From assembly GCA_963971425.1 (NCBI GenBank), contig OZ020517.1, forward strand, positions 25,120,462-25,184,461: a stretch of 64,000 bases of DNA. The letters are read 5' to 3'. The notes under the pieces were generated by a model. That model worked only from the letters and a program-made list of their open reading frames with translations, had not been told where the DNA came from and ran no database searches. The DNA is from Bryoerythrophyllum caledonicum. Its lineage: Eukaryota; Streptophyta; Bryopsida; Pottiales; Pottiaceae. Of this stretch, positions 23,546 to 35,879 are shown piece by piece. The stretch's first letter is position 1; every line of letters starts with the position of its first letter. Position numbers and translations under genes: made by a program.

Positions 23546-23612
23546 TGTACATCAGTGTATAGTTGGGGAGGAGTAACTATACACCCATGTACAATATATA
23601 CATCCGGAGCAC
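23527..23612. repeat. 86-bp hairpin at the DUF7869/LTR-repeat junction
   Basis: 23527-23564 (GTGCTCCGGATGTATATA...) is the reverse complement of 23575-23612 with two mismatches in 38, separated by a 10-base loop. The right arm belongs to the LTR-related repeat that follows. The left arm is an inverted copy fused to the end of the DUF7869 relic. Confidence 0.9.
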
Positions 23613-26600
23613 ATAAGTATCCGGAGAGGGTATATCACCACGAACGAGGATCTGTGGACTCACAGAGATTTTAGTGTTGGCACAAGTAATCACTATCCTT
23701 CCTCACTTTCTTTCCGACTACTACTACTCACTCTCTTGGGATGGTTGTGGTTTCACTGTATTCCCCCGGAAGGGGAATAAGGCCCTTGGCCCTTAGGATT
23801 AGTGCAAGTCTTGTGGTAGGCACGTGGTTTACCTACCTACCATCCAAATTGTTAGTCCTTCCTTTACCTCAAGACGGCTAAATGAGTTTTATCTAACTGG
23901 TCCGCATAGACATCCGCACAAGGAACCACCGACTCTATTCTTTTCCTCCAGAGAACAAAATCCTTCTTGTATCTCTAATAGACATCCGCACAAGGGGGGA
24001 TTAATTAGATCTCTTTCCTTCTCTCAAGGTAACCCAAGCTATTAAAGTAGTTTCTAGTTATAACCGCATAAACATCCGCACAAGAGATTAAATGAGATCC
24101 TACTTAGTCCATAACGCATAGTATGGGATTTAGTCCTCACCAATTGACATCCGCACAAAGGGAAGACTGAAGCTAGACTGGATGCTTAAGATAAGGTAAT
24201 GCTCCTACGAATCAACCATCTGACCAAAGGTTAGTGTATCCAGATTCTACACCACACCTTCACAATTGGCTACATCCGCCACCGATAGGTTACACAAGGC
24301 GCACCAAGACTCCTTCCTCACCCGTCACTCCCCCCTCTTCCTCCGTTAAACATTAGTTGTCTCACATGTTATTCCCATCCTACCTTAAGTAGTTTTATGT
24401 GATGGCTCAAGGAAACAACAACAAACATTAAACTTCACATTCACGCCTCTCTAACCCTCTCGTTATCTCACTTGTTATTCCCACCCTATCTAACTATTTT
24501 AAATGATGGAGCAAGGAAACAACAACGAGAAGGTTAGAATAAATTAAGGAGCGGACTACTTGAAATGGCACTCACAGTCATGTATAGAATCCGAGCTCTC
24601 CAACCATACAAGGCTTTGAGAGCGTATGTTTAGAATTAAACTAAAAGCAAATACATACATTAAGCAGTGAAGAGAGGTGCCAAGAGGCTCCTCACTTATA
24701 CTACTGCAAACACACACAAACGTCTAAAGCAAAGGATGCCTTCTAACTAAACATGGCGGCATTAACTACCCTTGACGGCACAGCCGCTGTCTCATCAACT
24801 CTACGCACCAAGTCAAAAGGCATCTAAACACAAATTCCAAGAAAAACTAAGTCAAATCCAAGTTCAAACAGGGGCCTAGTCCGTGAATGAACAGTGATCC
24901 ACAAACTAAGATTTTGACCCTACTTCCGGGTCAACTCCTCAAGTCTTCTCTTCTCTTTCTTCATCTTCTGCTTCTTGGCGCTCCGGCTTGAGGTTGACTT
25001 GGACGCGGCCTTCGCAAGAGTCGCCAAAGGAAATAGAAAATCTGTAGACAACGAGGAAGCTGGTCCGGCCACAGGTGCTCGAGGGAAGGTTTCTCTTGAA
25101 GTCAAGGAGGCATCCGGGCCGCCCGAAGTGAGTAGCACGGAAGTAGTGCTTGGGTGAAGCTCGGGTCGGCTCGGGAAGGCCGATACCTAGCTTGGAGTCC
25201 CAATGAAGACCTCCTGCCCGGCAGTGTGTCCGGACTTGTCTTTCGTCGACACTGGAAGGCGCAAGTAAGCGAAGCTCTCACTCGTGGTCTTCTCCGGGCA
25301 AGACATACCCTGCAAGGGCACCATGATCGGCGTGTCGTGAGCGGCGTCTCCAAGAGGAAGTATGCGAGGACCGGTCTCGGGTGAAGACTCCCTCGTGACA
25401 CCCGTGTTCTCCTTCCAACCGCTTTGTATCTGCGTAGTGATCTCCGAGGGAGGAAGACAAACAACAATTTCCAAGGCTGGAGCTCGTTATCGTGTAGAGA
25501 GTGGAGCGGTTTGAGAATCACGGAGAATCTTGCTGCAACCGGAATAGATGGCAGGAGGATCCAGTCGTATATTCAATTCTTCTGATCTTCAAACCTTCAT
25601 ATCTTCATAGATTTGACTTTTCAAATAGCTCCATGCTGGCCTATCCTATGGTAGCTCTAAACGGGTTAAAGGTAAAGGTAAGGTGATAAGAATCCACGGC
25701 CTCGAACGAGTAAAACATGACGGTCGGACCACAAGCTGAAATCGTCCGAAAGATTGGCTCCTAAATTTCAAACTCACGGTGACCAGCAATCGCGCCTCGC
25801 CGGTGGGTCCAACATATATACGACTGTAAGGGTGATCAACCACACTTTGCCGCAACAAAATTTACGAAATAGAATTGAAAACAACTAGCCTCCGAATCCA
25901 GCTGGGAATAACAAAATAAAGACAACGAGCCTCCAAAATTGGCTAGGAATAACAAGCTACAAGCCACAACACACGAGTCTTCATGTCTACTTGTTTTCAA
26001 ATCTTCATGCCCTCTAATCTTGAAGTGTTCATAAACATAAAGAAACTCAAAAGAAGTATTCAAAAATACAATGGAAAAGCTTCCACCAAGGCTGTAACCT
26101 TCAAACAGATGCCACAGATGCCTCAAAATTCCAAATACTATATGTAATAGCTCTTTAAAAAACTAATACAAATAACTAACACTCCTTCAAATTTCAAGTC
26201 ATTCTAAACTACTGTTCAAAAGTTATACGAGTTCAAATGTCCGCCCTTTCTAGATATTTAGTCGCTTATAACTTCTTTTTCAAAATTTCAAATCTCAATT
26301 GTAACAGAGTTTTAAAGAGCTATGACAATGATGCACACACCTTTCAAATCTCAAACTATTTTAAACTACTGTCCAAAAATTATGGCTTGTTGAAACCTTT
26401 GTCTTCTCAATGGATGGCCTCGGGTTTTCACAATTTCAAACCTTCATAACTTTTGCAATACAACTCCAATTAACTTGAATGATAAGTTTATGAAAAGCTA
26501 AAAATATTTCTACAGTTCCTGAAATTTTCAAAGAGAGACGCAAAAAGTACAAACTTCAGTGGTCGCCCGATTCTCTGCTCCTGTTCGTTGGATGGCAGCA

Positions 26601-27190
26601 GACCTTTCTTCACTCACACGCTCATAACTTTTTGTCTACAACTTTAAATCAAGAAAAAATAATCTCCATGGAAGCGCATCTCAAAGAAAAAGAAACCTTC
26701 ATAATATCATTTCAAATATTTCTTACAACTAGAGTTATGGACCATCAAACTCTCAGGCTTCAGCTCTCTACACCCACACACCCTTCACTCCAAAAGCACA
26801 CTAACTCTTTTTCCCTCAAAAATCCGACTAAGAGGGAGAGAGAAGATGCCTACCTACCCTCTAGACTCCTAAAGTGGATAAAATCAGCCCATGTGCATCT
26901 CACATGGGCCTCAAAACACCTATTGTCTAAGAAAAACTCCAAAAGGTAAATACCTATTTATCTTTTAAGGTCAACAAACCTCTAGAGTTCTAACTAGGAG
27001 GTAAACTACCCTCTATCTACCATCTTTTAAATTCTAACATTTAAATGAAACACAAAATACTTAAATTTAGTACAAAGCTTAAATCAAAATCAAGTAGAGG
27101 TAAAAACTAAAGCCAAAGAAGAATGCTACTCCATGTGTAAGAACTTGAGGATGCGCTTGATAGTAATTGCGATGTAATCTGCACATTGAA
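23613..27190. repeat. Diverged partial copy of the LTR-like repeat, plus AT-rich flank
   Basis: Segments here pair in the same order with 28790-30160: GTATCCGGAGAG, GGGATGGTTGTGG, a C-rich GGAAGGGGAATAAG block, CACATGTTATTCCC, AGAATCCGAGCTCTCCAACC, and a minus-strand ORF tail ending SSRSAKKQKM...RLEEL. This is an older, left-truncated copy of the repeat at 28334-32018. From about 25860 to 27060 I see only AT-rich sequence with no gene. Confidence 0.65.
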
Positions 27191-27191
27191 T

Positions 27192-28333
27192 CTATGTCAA
27201 AGGATTCACTGGCCTTTTTAACCAATGATGGTGGCCAGCGCTTACCTCGATTGGCCTAGATATGCAAAAATAATAGTCTTCATTTAGGCCTTTAAAATTT
27301 CCTTCAAGTGTCACTTCACAGGTGTCCGGTTCAACACATTCAATTTGAAGTAAGATTACTAAAACATGAGCGCCCCTTTGAAGATTACCATGCCAACGTC
27401 GCTCAACACAAGGCTGTTTCAGTGGTCGAGAAGATCCAGCTTCATCTTGTAAGTGGAATGGCAATGGTGTGGAAACCGCCGACTGGGATGGTTGAATTGG
27501 TAACTGAGACGAGGAAAGCTCTAATTCTACCTCCGGTTCAAACTCTAGATCTTTTGACTCCATAAAAACCCTCCAGTTCGACATTTTACACTTCGTACTT
27601 GAAATCCAAACACAAATTCTAAGAACGTAAAGGAATACTTTGAATTGGTGAATATTGTTTACGGCTTTCGCCTTTTAAACAATTCCATGAGCAACTAGCG
27701 TCACCTTGAAGCTACTCGAGGCGTCACCGATGAGTTTTGTCCTCCTAATCAAAGATCTTTCCAAAAAAGATAAACAAATAAATATTTTACACACTACACA
27801 TATTTATATCAGGACATCGTGATGGAAGGTCCGGGCTATCAAGATCAACCACCTCCTCCGGCATGTCTTGATCACCCAAACCTTGTCCACCCAAATCCAT
27901 CTCCGATCCAGAATCTACATCCTTGCCCGAACTATCAGGATCCTCTCCAACCTTGGGTAGGATGTGGATGAGGTTGCCCACCAACAACCTCACATTAGCA
28001 TAAGTCTCCTCCAACTTAATGGTCTGCTCCACCATGAAGGCAATCACCCGTTGCTGGAGATATGGCCATCTCTCTCCAACTTGGCATCAAACATCTTGGT
28101 CTTTGCTACCGCATCCGCCGGGAAGTGTAATGTGCCTTCCACCTGCTATAAGGCCGCCGCCGAGCCATTGGCTTATAGAAGAGCCTCCCTGCAACTCTCC
28201 TCCGCCTCCAATGCCCGACTCTTCATCTTGGTCATGTGAAGGGTGAGCCGGTTGACCTTCTGCTCCATAATGCGGAGGTCACCTCCAATCTTTTCCTTGA
28301 TCGCAGCAATCAATCCTTCATGCGGAGGATTGC
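27192..28333 (-). pseudogene. TE-associated coiled-coil ORF, distal part (minus strand)
   Basis: On the minus strand, directly beyond the LTR-like insertion, the frame reads a coiled-coil-like IAAIKEKIGGDLRIMEQ, then SRALEAEESCREALL, and later an acidic stretch VGEDPDSSGKDVDSGS (about 27900), with stops between. It appears to continue the ORF at 32019-32978, from which the insertion separates it. A further minus-strand ORF at 27192-27584 is polar and unrecognised. I assign no function. Confidence 0.5.
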
Positions 28334-28551
28334 TGTCGTAGTACGCGTTGGCAAGTATTCACATCTTAACACAAAGATACCCTTAAAGTAATCGTTCCCA
28401 CAGAGAGTCACCGAGAACTACAACGATTAACAACAAACCATGATCTGTACAATGTCAACTATACAATATATACATCAAAAAGAAGGAGAGAAAGGTTTGG
28501 ATCACAAGGGGTGAGCGTTAATTACACCAACCGCCCCACCTAAGTACTTTG

Positions 28552-28765
28552 CATGGCCCGGATTCCATATGGCCCGGATCGTACATGGCCCGGATCCTAC
28601 ATGGCCCGGATCCAATATGGCCCGGATCGTACATGGCCCGGATCATACATGGCCTGGATTCTACATGGCCCGGATTCCATATGGCCCGGATCCTACATGG
28701 CCCGGTCGTACACGGCCCGGATCCTACATGGCCCGGATCGTACACGGCCCGGATCCCACATGGAC
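28552..28765 (+). repeat. Minisatellite, ~15-bp unit CATGGCCCGGATCCTA
   Basis: About 14 head-to-tail variants of CATGGCCCGGATCSTA. Units vary between 14 and 18 bases and run without spacers, so this is slippage-type repeat, not a CRISPR-like array. Confidence 0.93.
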
Positions 28766-30219
28766 TTTACAACTATATACATTATAGACATCCGGGATAC
28801 TTGCGTATCCGGAGAGTGTTTTATGACCATGAACAACGGTTCACAGACTCAAACAAGTTTTAGTAAACGTCAATTCTTCCTCACAGTTTTTCCAATCACT
28901 TCTACTCACTAACTCGGGATGGTTGTGGTGCCACTGGATTCCCCCCGTAAGAGGGGATAAGACTTGGGCCTTAAGAACTAACACTACTCTGGTGGCAAGT
29001 ATGCGGTTTACCTACCATTCGAGCTGTGAGACCTTCCTTTACTTCAGAATCAGCTAAAGGAATAATACGTCGTGGGATCGCCTAGCTATTAGCCCCGGGT
29101 ACCCGATTCCCACTTCTTTTCTTCAAGGAATAAAGTCCTCCTCCTATTCCTCAGATGGTCACCTCGCAAAGGGGTTAGTTGGATCTCCTTTCTTCTCTCA
29201 AGATAATCCGAGCTGTTAGAGTCGGTCTGGGCTTACTACCCTTGGGTCAAGCCAGTCTACTCAGTCCTCAACACGAAGGATTGATGGTATGTAACGCTCC
29301 TATGGATCAACCTATCCGACCAAAGGTTGATGCATCCGGGATCCAGAATACATCTTCACAATCGATGACATCTTGCCGCCGACCGGTCACACAAGACATA
29401 TCAAGACTTCTTCCGCACTTGTCACTCCCCTCTCGTCCTCCCCTAGCCACTTATAATCTCACATGTTATTCCCCTCCACCCGGACTAACTCTACTTGAGG
29501 GAACAAGGAAACAATCACAAGGGGTCAGAGTTAGAGTCACGCCCAACTAACCATCTAACCATCTCACCTGTTATTCCCATCCACCCGGACAAACTCTACT
29601 TGATGGAACAAGGAAACAATGACTCGATGGTTAGTATGGACTTGAGGAGTGGACTACTTGAGATGGTACTCACAGTCATATAGAATCCGAGCTCTCCAAC
29701 CGTCGAAGGTTTTCTGAGAGCATAGGTTTAGAATTAAACTGAAAGCAAGTACACACATCAAGCAGTGAAGAGAGAGGCCACGAGACTCCTCTCTTATACT
29801 GCAAAGGACTCACACAAGAGTCCAAACTCAAACGATACCTTCTAACAAAAAACGGTGACATTAACTACTCTTGGCGGCGGTGCTGCGACTACACACGACG
29901 TGCACCGTCAGAGGTCACTTATTACACAAAACCCAAGGCAAAACCAAGTCAAAACCAAAGTCAACCGGGGGCCAAATCCCGAACTGAACAGTGACCTACA
30001 AATCAAGATCCTGGCCTACTTCCGGGCAAGCTCCTCGAGTCTCTTCCGCTCCTCCCTCCTCTTGCGCTTCTTGGAACTCCGGCTTGAAGTCAGGGTAGGC
30101 GCTGCCGTCGCAAGTGCTCTTCGTCTTGATCCCCACGAATCCGGGTTGGCCCGGACCTCTTTTCCAGCAATGGAGCTCCTCGTCTTGGTCGCTAAGAGTC
30201 CGGGCTGGCCCGGACTTCT

Positions 30220-30400
30220 TCTCCTCCCCGGTCCGGTCTCGTTCTCTCCTTCCCGTCCGGGCTCGTCCTCTCCTTCCCGTCCGGGCTTGCCTTCTCCTTC
30301 CCGGTCTGGGCTTATCCTCTCCTTCCCGGTCCGGGCTCGTCTTCCCTTCCGGTCCGGGCTCGTCCTCTTCTTCCCGATCCGGGCTCATCTTCGTCTTCTT
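30220..30400 (+). repeat. Minisatellite, TCTCCTTCCCGTCCGGGCTC units
   Basis: Six or more ~20-27-bp units of the form CCTTCCCGTCCGGGCTCG. Flanking sequence to about 30600 has related CCGAGCTCCCTT and CCTTCCGGGC units. Both strands stay open only because of the repeat. Confidence 0.85.
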
Positions 30401-31079
30401 TGCGGTGGTGGTCCTTCTCCCTTGCCTATCCGAGCTTGCCTTCCTTGGCGTGGCGGTGGTGGTCGTCCTCCTTTGCCTATCCGAGCTCCCTTCCGAGCTC
30501 CCTTCCGAGCTCACATCCGAGCTGAACCTTCGTTTTCCGGGCCAGTTTTCCAGGCCAGCCTTCCGGGCTAGCCTTCCGGGCCAGCCTTCCGGGCCGTGTA
30601 TCTTCCTTGTCCCGTATCCAAACGAGACGATCAACCACTTGATTGATATTTCCTTGTTGCGTAGATGCCGATAGACTCATCACTTGTCCCATTTGGAGAA
30701 GTATTGAGGGAGTTATGCCTCTCCCAAGGTTTGGGACTCCCAGGACAGTTTTCCTGGCCAGATTTCCGGGCTCACTTCTATTCTTCTTAAGCCGCGCTTG
30801 CTTTATGCTTTGCTGCTTGCGGTCCTCTTCCTTTACTCGTCCGCCTCCAAGCTCGATCCGCGCTATGGTGGTCTTGGTTCGAGTCCGTTCCGAGCCCTCT
30901 TGGTGATGGTTGCCCTCATGGTTCTGTCTTTGCCTTCGCCTTCCTATTCTCGTGATGATGGCGATCCTTATGTCCGCTTAGTCCACGTGTGCTCCTTGTT
31001 GCGCTGCTCGCGGAGTTGATGATGTTCCTCCTGCCTGCGTGCTCATGTCCTTGTCATCTTTGGTGCTTGAGTGTTGTCT

Positions 31080-31600
31080 GCTCGGATCTCCTCGCGCTCT
31101 GGTGTTTGGGCTGCCTGCTCAAATCTCCTCCTTCCTCGTGCTCCGGTGCTTGGGTTGCCTACTCGGATCTCCTCCTTCTTCGTGCTCCGGTGCTTATTCT
31201 TGTACCGGCCTCTAGCTTGGGTGGAGCTCGTGAGCAGCTTCCTACTTGGGTTGCCTGCTCGGACCTCCCCCTCGCGCTCCGCTGGTGCTGGCCTCCAGGT
31301 TCGTGTTGATGTCGACCTCCAGGCTCCGTTGGTGCTCGCCTCCGGGTTTCGTTGATGCTGGCGTCCGGGCTCTGTTGATGCTGGACTTCGTGCTTGTGTT
31401 GATGTTGACCTCCGGGCTCCGCTACTGCTAGCCTCCTGGCTCCGCTGATGCTGACCTCCGGGCTCTGTTGATGTTGGACTCCGCGCTTATATTAATGTTG
31501 ACCTCCGGGCTCCGCTACTGCTAGCCTCCTGGCTCCGCTGATGCTGACCTTCGGGTTCTATTGGTGCTGGCCTCCAAGCTCGTCTAGTGTTGACCTTCGG
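31080..31600 (+). repeat. Compound minisatellite (CTCCTCCTTC... and GATGCTGACCTCCGGGCTC)
   Basis: 31090-31240 repeats a ~50-bp unit with TCGTGCTCCGGTGCTTG. 31290-31600 repeats a ~30-bp unit GATGCTGACCTCCGGGCTC, with an additional ~100-bp higher-order duplication between about 31400 and 31550. Confidence 0.85.
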
Positions 31601-32018
31601 GCTCAGCTCGTGTTGTTCACTCTCGAAGTTCTAGCTCTATAAGAAGTCCGGGCTTGGGCCGTAGAAGTTTCCTTCAGGCTTCAGTTGTTATCTCCGGATT
31701 CTTTCCCTCCGGGCTCCTCATACTCCGCTCCAGCTGTTGAGCTTCAAGTTGTTTTTCTCCGGGCTCCTTGCACTCTGCTTCAACTATTGAGCTTCGAGTT
31801 TTTCCCTCCCGGGCTCCTTATTTTGCTCCAGCTAGGATCGGGTCCTAGACTACTTTTTATCCACTCTAAGGTTTTTGAAATACCTTCTAACTTTCTTAAC
31901 TCTAATCTATCTTAAAGGTTAATACTAGTCTAGAGCTAACTCCTATATCTATCAAACAAGTCATATTTAAGATCTCTAACTAACTAACTAACAAAATTTT
32001 GAGATTCGTGGTACGACA

Positions 32019-32978
32019 ATTGCCCACCAAGCCGTTTACATGCCCCAAAGTCCTATCCACGCCGTCCACATACACACGAAGTGCTTCTATCAACTCGGAG
32101 GCCGGGTAAGTCTTACCTCCGAGTTGAGCTGGTCTAGTGGCTGCGGCACAGATTGCCGCTCGGATCCGGGTGGCAAGCGCTCCTCCCTGCCACTGCCTCT
32201 CGCGCTTGGGCGGTGGTAAAGTTTCCTCCTCCGACTGCGATGCGCTACTCCCCCCTTCAGATCCTGGCTCGGGTTGCGACTCTGTCTCCTCAAAATTCTT
32301 CAACATGAGATGTGTCCCATAAGCAATGTCTTCCTCGGAAGTGGTCTCCTTGAAGTGGTAACAGAGGTGGATAAAAAAGGGGCAGATGGAGGACTGCTTG
32401 GTGTTGTTGATGCCCTTCACCAACTTGAGCACCACCTCTCTGACAATAATGGCTCAGTTCACCATCCTCTCTCCCAGGAAAGATCCATACACGGTGTTAG
32501 AAAGTGTGACAGTAATTCGAGAAGGCTTTTCAGGGTGTAGGATGGGCACAAGGAATGCAAAGACCCTTTTGGCCCGCACGGGGTCAGAGCAATCCTGTAA
32601 TGCATAGCCGTTTTTGGCATCCTTGGTGCTGAAACATCCTTTGGCATACTCCTCCTTCTTCAAATTGGTCGAGCCTCCTTCTTGTCGTGGGAATCCATAC
32701 ACCTCCTGCCACCTCCCCATGGTCCACCTATCTGGATAAGCTCGGATGCTATCTCCCCCCGATTGATGTAGTGGGTTCCTCCGCATTTCATGTATGGTAG
32801 AATCAACACAAAAGCTCCAACAAAAATCAATAAGGGAGACGCAACCCATGCGTAGGAGATCCTCCTTGAGCTCTGAGAGCTCAAGAGGATCCTTGGGGAA
32901 GACTGGGCACATTGCTATGGGTGAGGAGGAGTCGATCGCCATCTCTTCCGTTGCCGTCGGTGGGTTTCCGATCCACAT
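32019..32978 (-). pseudogene. TE-associated ORF of unknown family, proximal part
   Basis: The minus strand reads MWIGNPPTATEEMAIDSSSP onward for 174 residues. It includes RWTMGRWQEVYGFPRQ, SRITVTLSNTVYGSFLGE and then VN-stop-AIIVREVVLKLVKGINNTKQ. The TGA near 32451 stands where the frame otherwise continues, so one nonsense codon separates two open halves. The second half ends in LTR sequence (CRTTNLK) because of the insertion at 28334-32018. The style resembles gag-like or mobile-domain ORFs of plant retroelements, but I do not recognise the family. Confidence 0.6.
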
Positions 32979-32984
32979 GCTCGC

Positions 32985-33640
32985 AGCCGAGTTCCGCCCT
33001 CGTGTTCGCAGCCGAATTTCGCCCTCGTGTTCGCAGCCAAATTTTGCCCTCGTGTTCGCAGCCGGGGTCCGCCCTCGCGCTCGCAGCCGAGTTCCGCCCT
33101 CGTGTTCTTAGCCGGGATCCGCAGTCGTGCTCGCAGCCGGGGTTCCGCCTTGCACTCGTAGCCGGGGTTCTGCCTTTGTGTTCGCAGCCGGGGTCCGCCC
33201 TCGTGCTCGCAACCGGAGTTCCGCCCTCGCGCTCGCAACCGGGGTTCCGCCCTCGTGTTCGCAGCCAAGTTCCGCCTCGTGCTCGCAGCCGAAGTCCGCC
33301 CTCATGTTCGCAGCCGAGGTCCGCCCTCATGTTCGCAGCCGAGTTCCGCCTCGCACTCGCAGCCGGGGTTCCGCCCTTGTATTCGCAGCCAAGGTTTCGC
33401 CCGTGTGTTTGCAGCCGAGTTCCGCCTCGCGCTCGCAGCCTGGGTTCCGTCTTGCGCTTGCAGCCAAGGTCCCGCCTCGCGCTCGCAGTCGGAGTTCCGC
33501 CCTTGTGTTCGCAGCCAAGTTTCGTTTCGCACTCGCAGCCGTGGTTCCACCTCGCGCTCATTGTCGAGGTTCCGCCCTTATGTTTGCAGCCGAGGTTCCG
33601 CCTCGCGCTCGCTGCCGGGGTTCCGCCCTTGATTGAGGTG
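32985..33640 (+). repeat. Minisatellite, ~27-bp unit CGCAGCCGAGTTCCGCCCTC
   Basis: More than twenty tandem variants of GTTCGCAGCCGGGGTTCCGCC-type units of about 25-30 bases. All strands and frames stay open because of the repeat and periodicity, so ORFs here (such as a 226-residue minus-strand Cys/Glu/Arg repeat) are not evidence of a gene. Confidence 0.93.
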
Positions 33641-33868
33641 ATCCGGTTATTCCCTAAGGTTGGGTTGGGTTTAAGATCGGGTCTAGGTTTGGGTCTAGGC
33701 CCTTCTTTATCCCTTGTAAGGACTTTATAATTACCCCTTATCCTCCTACTTTAATTCTACGTAAAGGTTAATCCTAGTTTAGACTAATCCCCAAACTTAA
33801 CTATTTTGTTTAACTTTAACACCCTTAACTACCTAACTAAATTTTTTTTGAAAATCCATGGTACGACA
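33641..33868. repeat. End of a second LTR-like element
   Basis: AGGTTAATCCTAGTTTAGAC, ACCTAACTAAATTTT and a terminal CCATGGTACGACA match the last ~170 bases of 28334-32018. This marks the border of an older related element whose body includes the minisatellite at 32985-33640. Confidence 0.7.
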
Positions 33869-34759
33869 ACATACAAAGGGTGGGATTCTAGTCATGGGAA
33901 TAATTGGGTCAAAGAAACTGAGTCTGAACCAATGTAGGTGTACACAGATTGTATTATAACTGCTTGGAAACCTAGGTTGCGTGGGAACATGAGCTCCTCT
34001 AGGCCCAAAATCCCAAAAACACAGATGGCATTAGAGAAGTTTTGGGCTCAACGAGAGGCCCCGTAGAGAAATTTTCGAGTAGCCTATTTTGGCGCGGAAG
34101 GTACAGAACACTTCAGCAAAATGTGCTGACAAGCAATGTGCCACATTTCACCATTTACCACATCTTGCTAAAACTCCGCCAATCACAAATGAATAGTCAA
34201 GTGCTTAGGTAACATGTACGTTGTGCTATGGCATGCTTGATTTAGGATACTTTGAATATTTTAGGACAGCCCACTTGACTTCATCGAGATTGAGATATTA
34301 TGGGTTGTCCCTAGCCAAACTGATAAAACAAAGCATATTGCTATGGCGGGAAAGTTGATGACAAGGATTGAGTCACACAATCTAGGGGTCACATCATCGT
34401 CTTGCTTAGCTACAATTGCTAGGAAGAAGTCTTTCTAATTTGTTTGTAGCATTGAGGAGACATTTTGATTTGTTGTAACAAGGATGTCTAGGCCAATGGA
34501 AGAGGTCCAAAGTGTCCAAAATGTTTTATGATCTGCACCTCTATTGAAATTTTCAAAAATTTTAATCATAGTTTGTATTGAATATGAATATTCTTTATTT
34601 TTTCTTCAAAAAATTACAATAATTTCCAAATTTCCAAAAAAAATTGTGATTTTTGAAGAATTTTGACATCATCAAAACATGTGATTTAATTTTTGAAAAA
34701 TCTAATAAAAATATTTCCACAAACTTTTATAAGAAATGAGTGCATAGAACAAAATGGAG

Positions 34760-34793
34760 TTTGGGTTTGGGTTTGGGTTTGGGTTTGGGTTTG
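34760..34793 (+). repeat. TTTGGG hexamer run
   Basis: About five perfect TTTGGG units. It differs from the usual plant telomere unit TTTAGGG, so it is a simple repeat, not evidence of a telomere. Confidence 0.9.
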
Positions 34794-35879
34794 AAAATTA
34801 CAAGTTTGTGAGAGCTACAAACACGACTACTACATGACTGCTACAACATAAGTGCTACATTGTTACAATCATCTTAATATGAAACAAAACTGGACACTCC
34901 AAACTTCTCTACTTGACATATTAGAACCCTAAACTTGTTGAGTATTCAATAGAAGTCACAAAATATTATTAAAAGTAAAATTTGTCCTTTTCAATGGAAA
35001 ATTACAAGTAAAAAGATGCAAAGGTCTAAAACATAGGCTTATGTAGATAAAAAAAATTATTTGATGTACACCAAAGATTAGACATTATTCTTGTCTGTCT
35101 TCATATTTGCTTAACTATTTTTCAAGCAAGGTAGTTAATAATTTGTGAAAAGATTTTTGTGAATTATAAAATAGTAAATATTCTTGGTTTTCAATTTTAC
35201 CACCGTGGTTTTATAATTGTTCAAGAGAATTTTCTATATTCCATTAGATAAAAAGTAAGACAAACTTTTTAGGTTGTTGATGAATATTGTATCAAGAATA
35301 AAACCTCCTCATTCAAAGTACAATTATAAAACCTTCTCATTTAGATATCGTTTAGATATCAAAAGAAGTGAAATGAAGCAAAATCTAATAAATATAACAT
35401 AAAGTCTAATCCCTACTAGTAAAACCCGACTAATTTTACATGGATATCTAATATCTGCCACGTGATTTGGACAACTCCCATGATATAGTAGATGGCATAT
35501 GTAATAATTAATATTAACTCACGATACATGTGTTGTACTACTTGGAAAAAAATTGAAATTAGCATTTAGTTCCATTGCATTGTCTCCAGTAGACTAAATG
35601 CATACAAGCAGCTTTACTCCCCAAATTTGCATGCAATGCGCACATTACAATACATAAAAAAAAATTCTACTTAAAAAACATAACATCAGATTAAAAGTTT
35701 ATATTAAAATAATAATTAAAAATCATGTGGCTACTACACATGAAGTTTGGTGTTGTTTATTTTCCTTGGTAGCTTGACCAAATGTGCATTGTCCCTAGTT
35801 TAGATTTTGCGGTGCAAAGATGTTAATCAAAATTAATCTTCTGCTCAAAGATGTGTGTATCTTTTGAATAAAATACGGC

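Larger units (their letters stand above)
28334..32018. mobile_element. 3.7-kb LTR-like element (solo LTR or coding-free retroelement)
   Basis: Begins TGTCGTAGTACG and ends GGTACGACA (TG...CA with short inverted ends). It is flanked by a perfect 5-bp duplication ATTGC (28329-28333 and 32019-32023), the signature of LTR-retrotransposon integration. There is no pol domain, and I see no clear pair of long terminal repeats inside, so a solo LTR is the simplest reading. It is filled with GC-rich minisatellites that create long but meaningless ORFs on both strands. The same ending (GGTACGACA) recurs at 33868. It interrupts a minus-strand ORF. Confidence 0.83.

Noticed and set aside
28552-28765. Regularly spaced GC-rich repeats that could look like a CRISPR array
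   Set aside because: Units run head to tail with no unique spacers, in a plant nuclear context. It is a minisatellite.
29855-30674. ORFs of 186-238 residues on both strands inside the LTR-like element
   Set aside because: They are low-complexity Pro/Ser/Arg translations of minisatellite sequence. One short tail motif (RLEEL) is shared with the copy near 24920, but that is too little to call a gene.
32881-33730. Long ORFs on both strands (up to 272 residues)
   Set aside because: All are translations of the ~27-bp minisatellite. Frames stay open because of the repeat and show no domain.
34760-34793. Possible interstitial telomere repeat
   Set aside because: The unit is TTTGGG, not TTTAGGG, and only about five units long.
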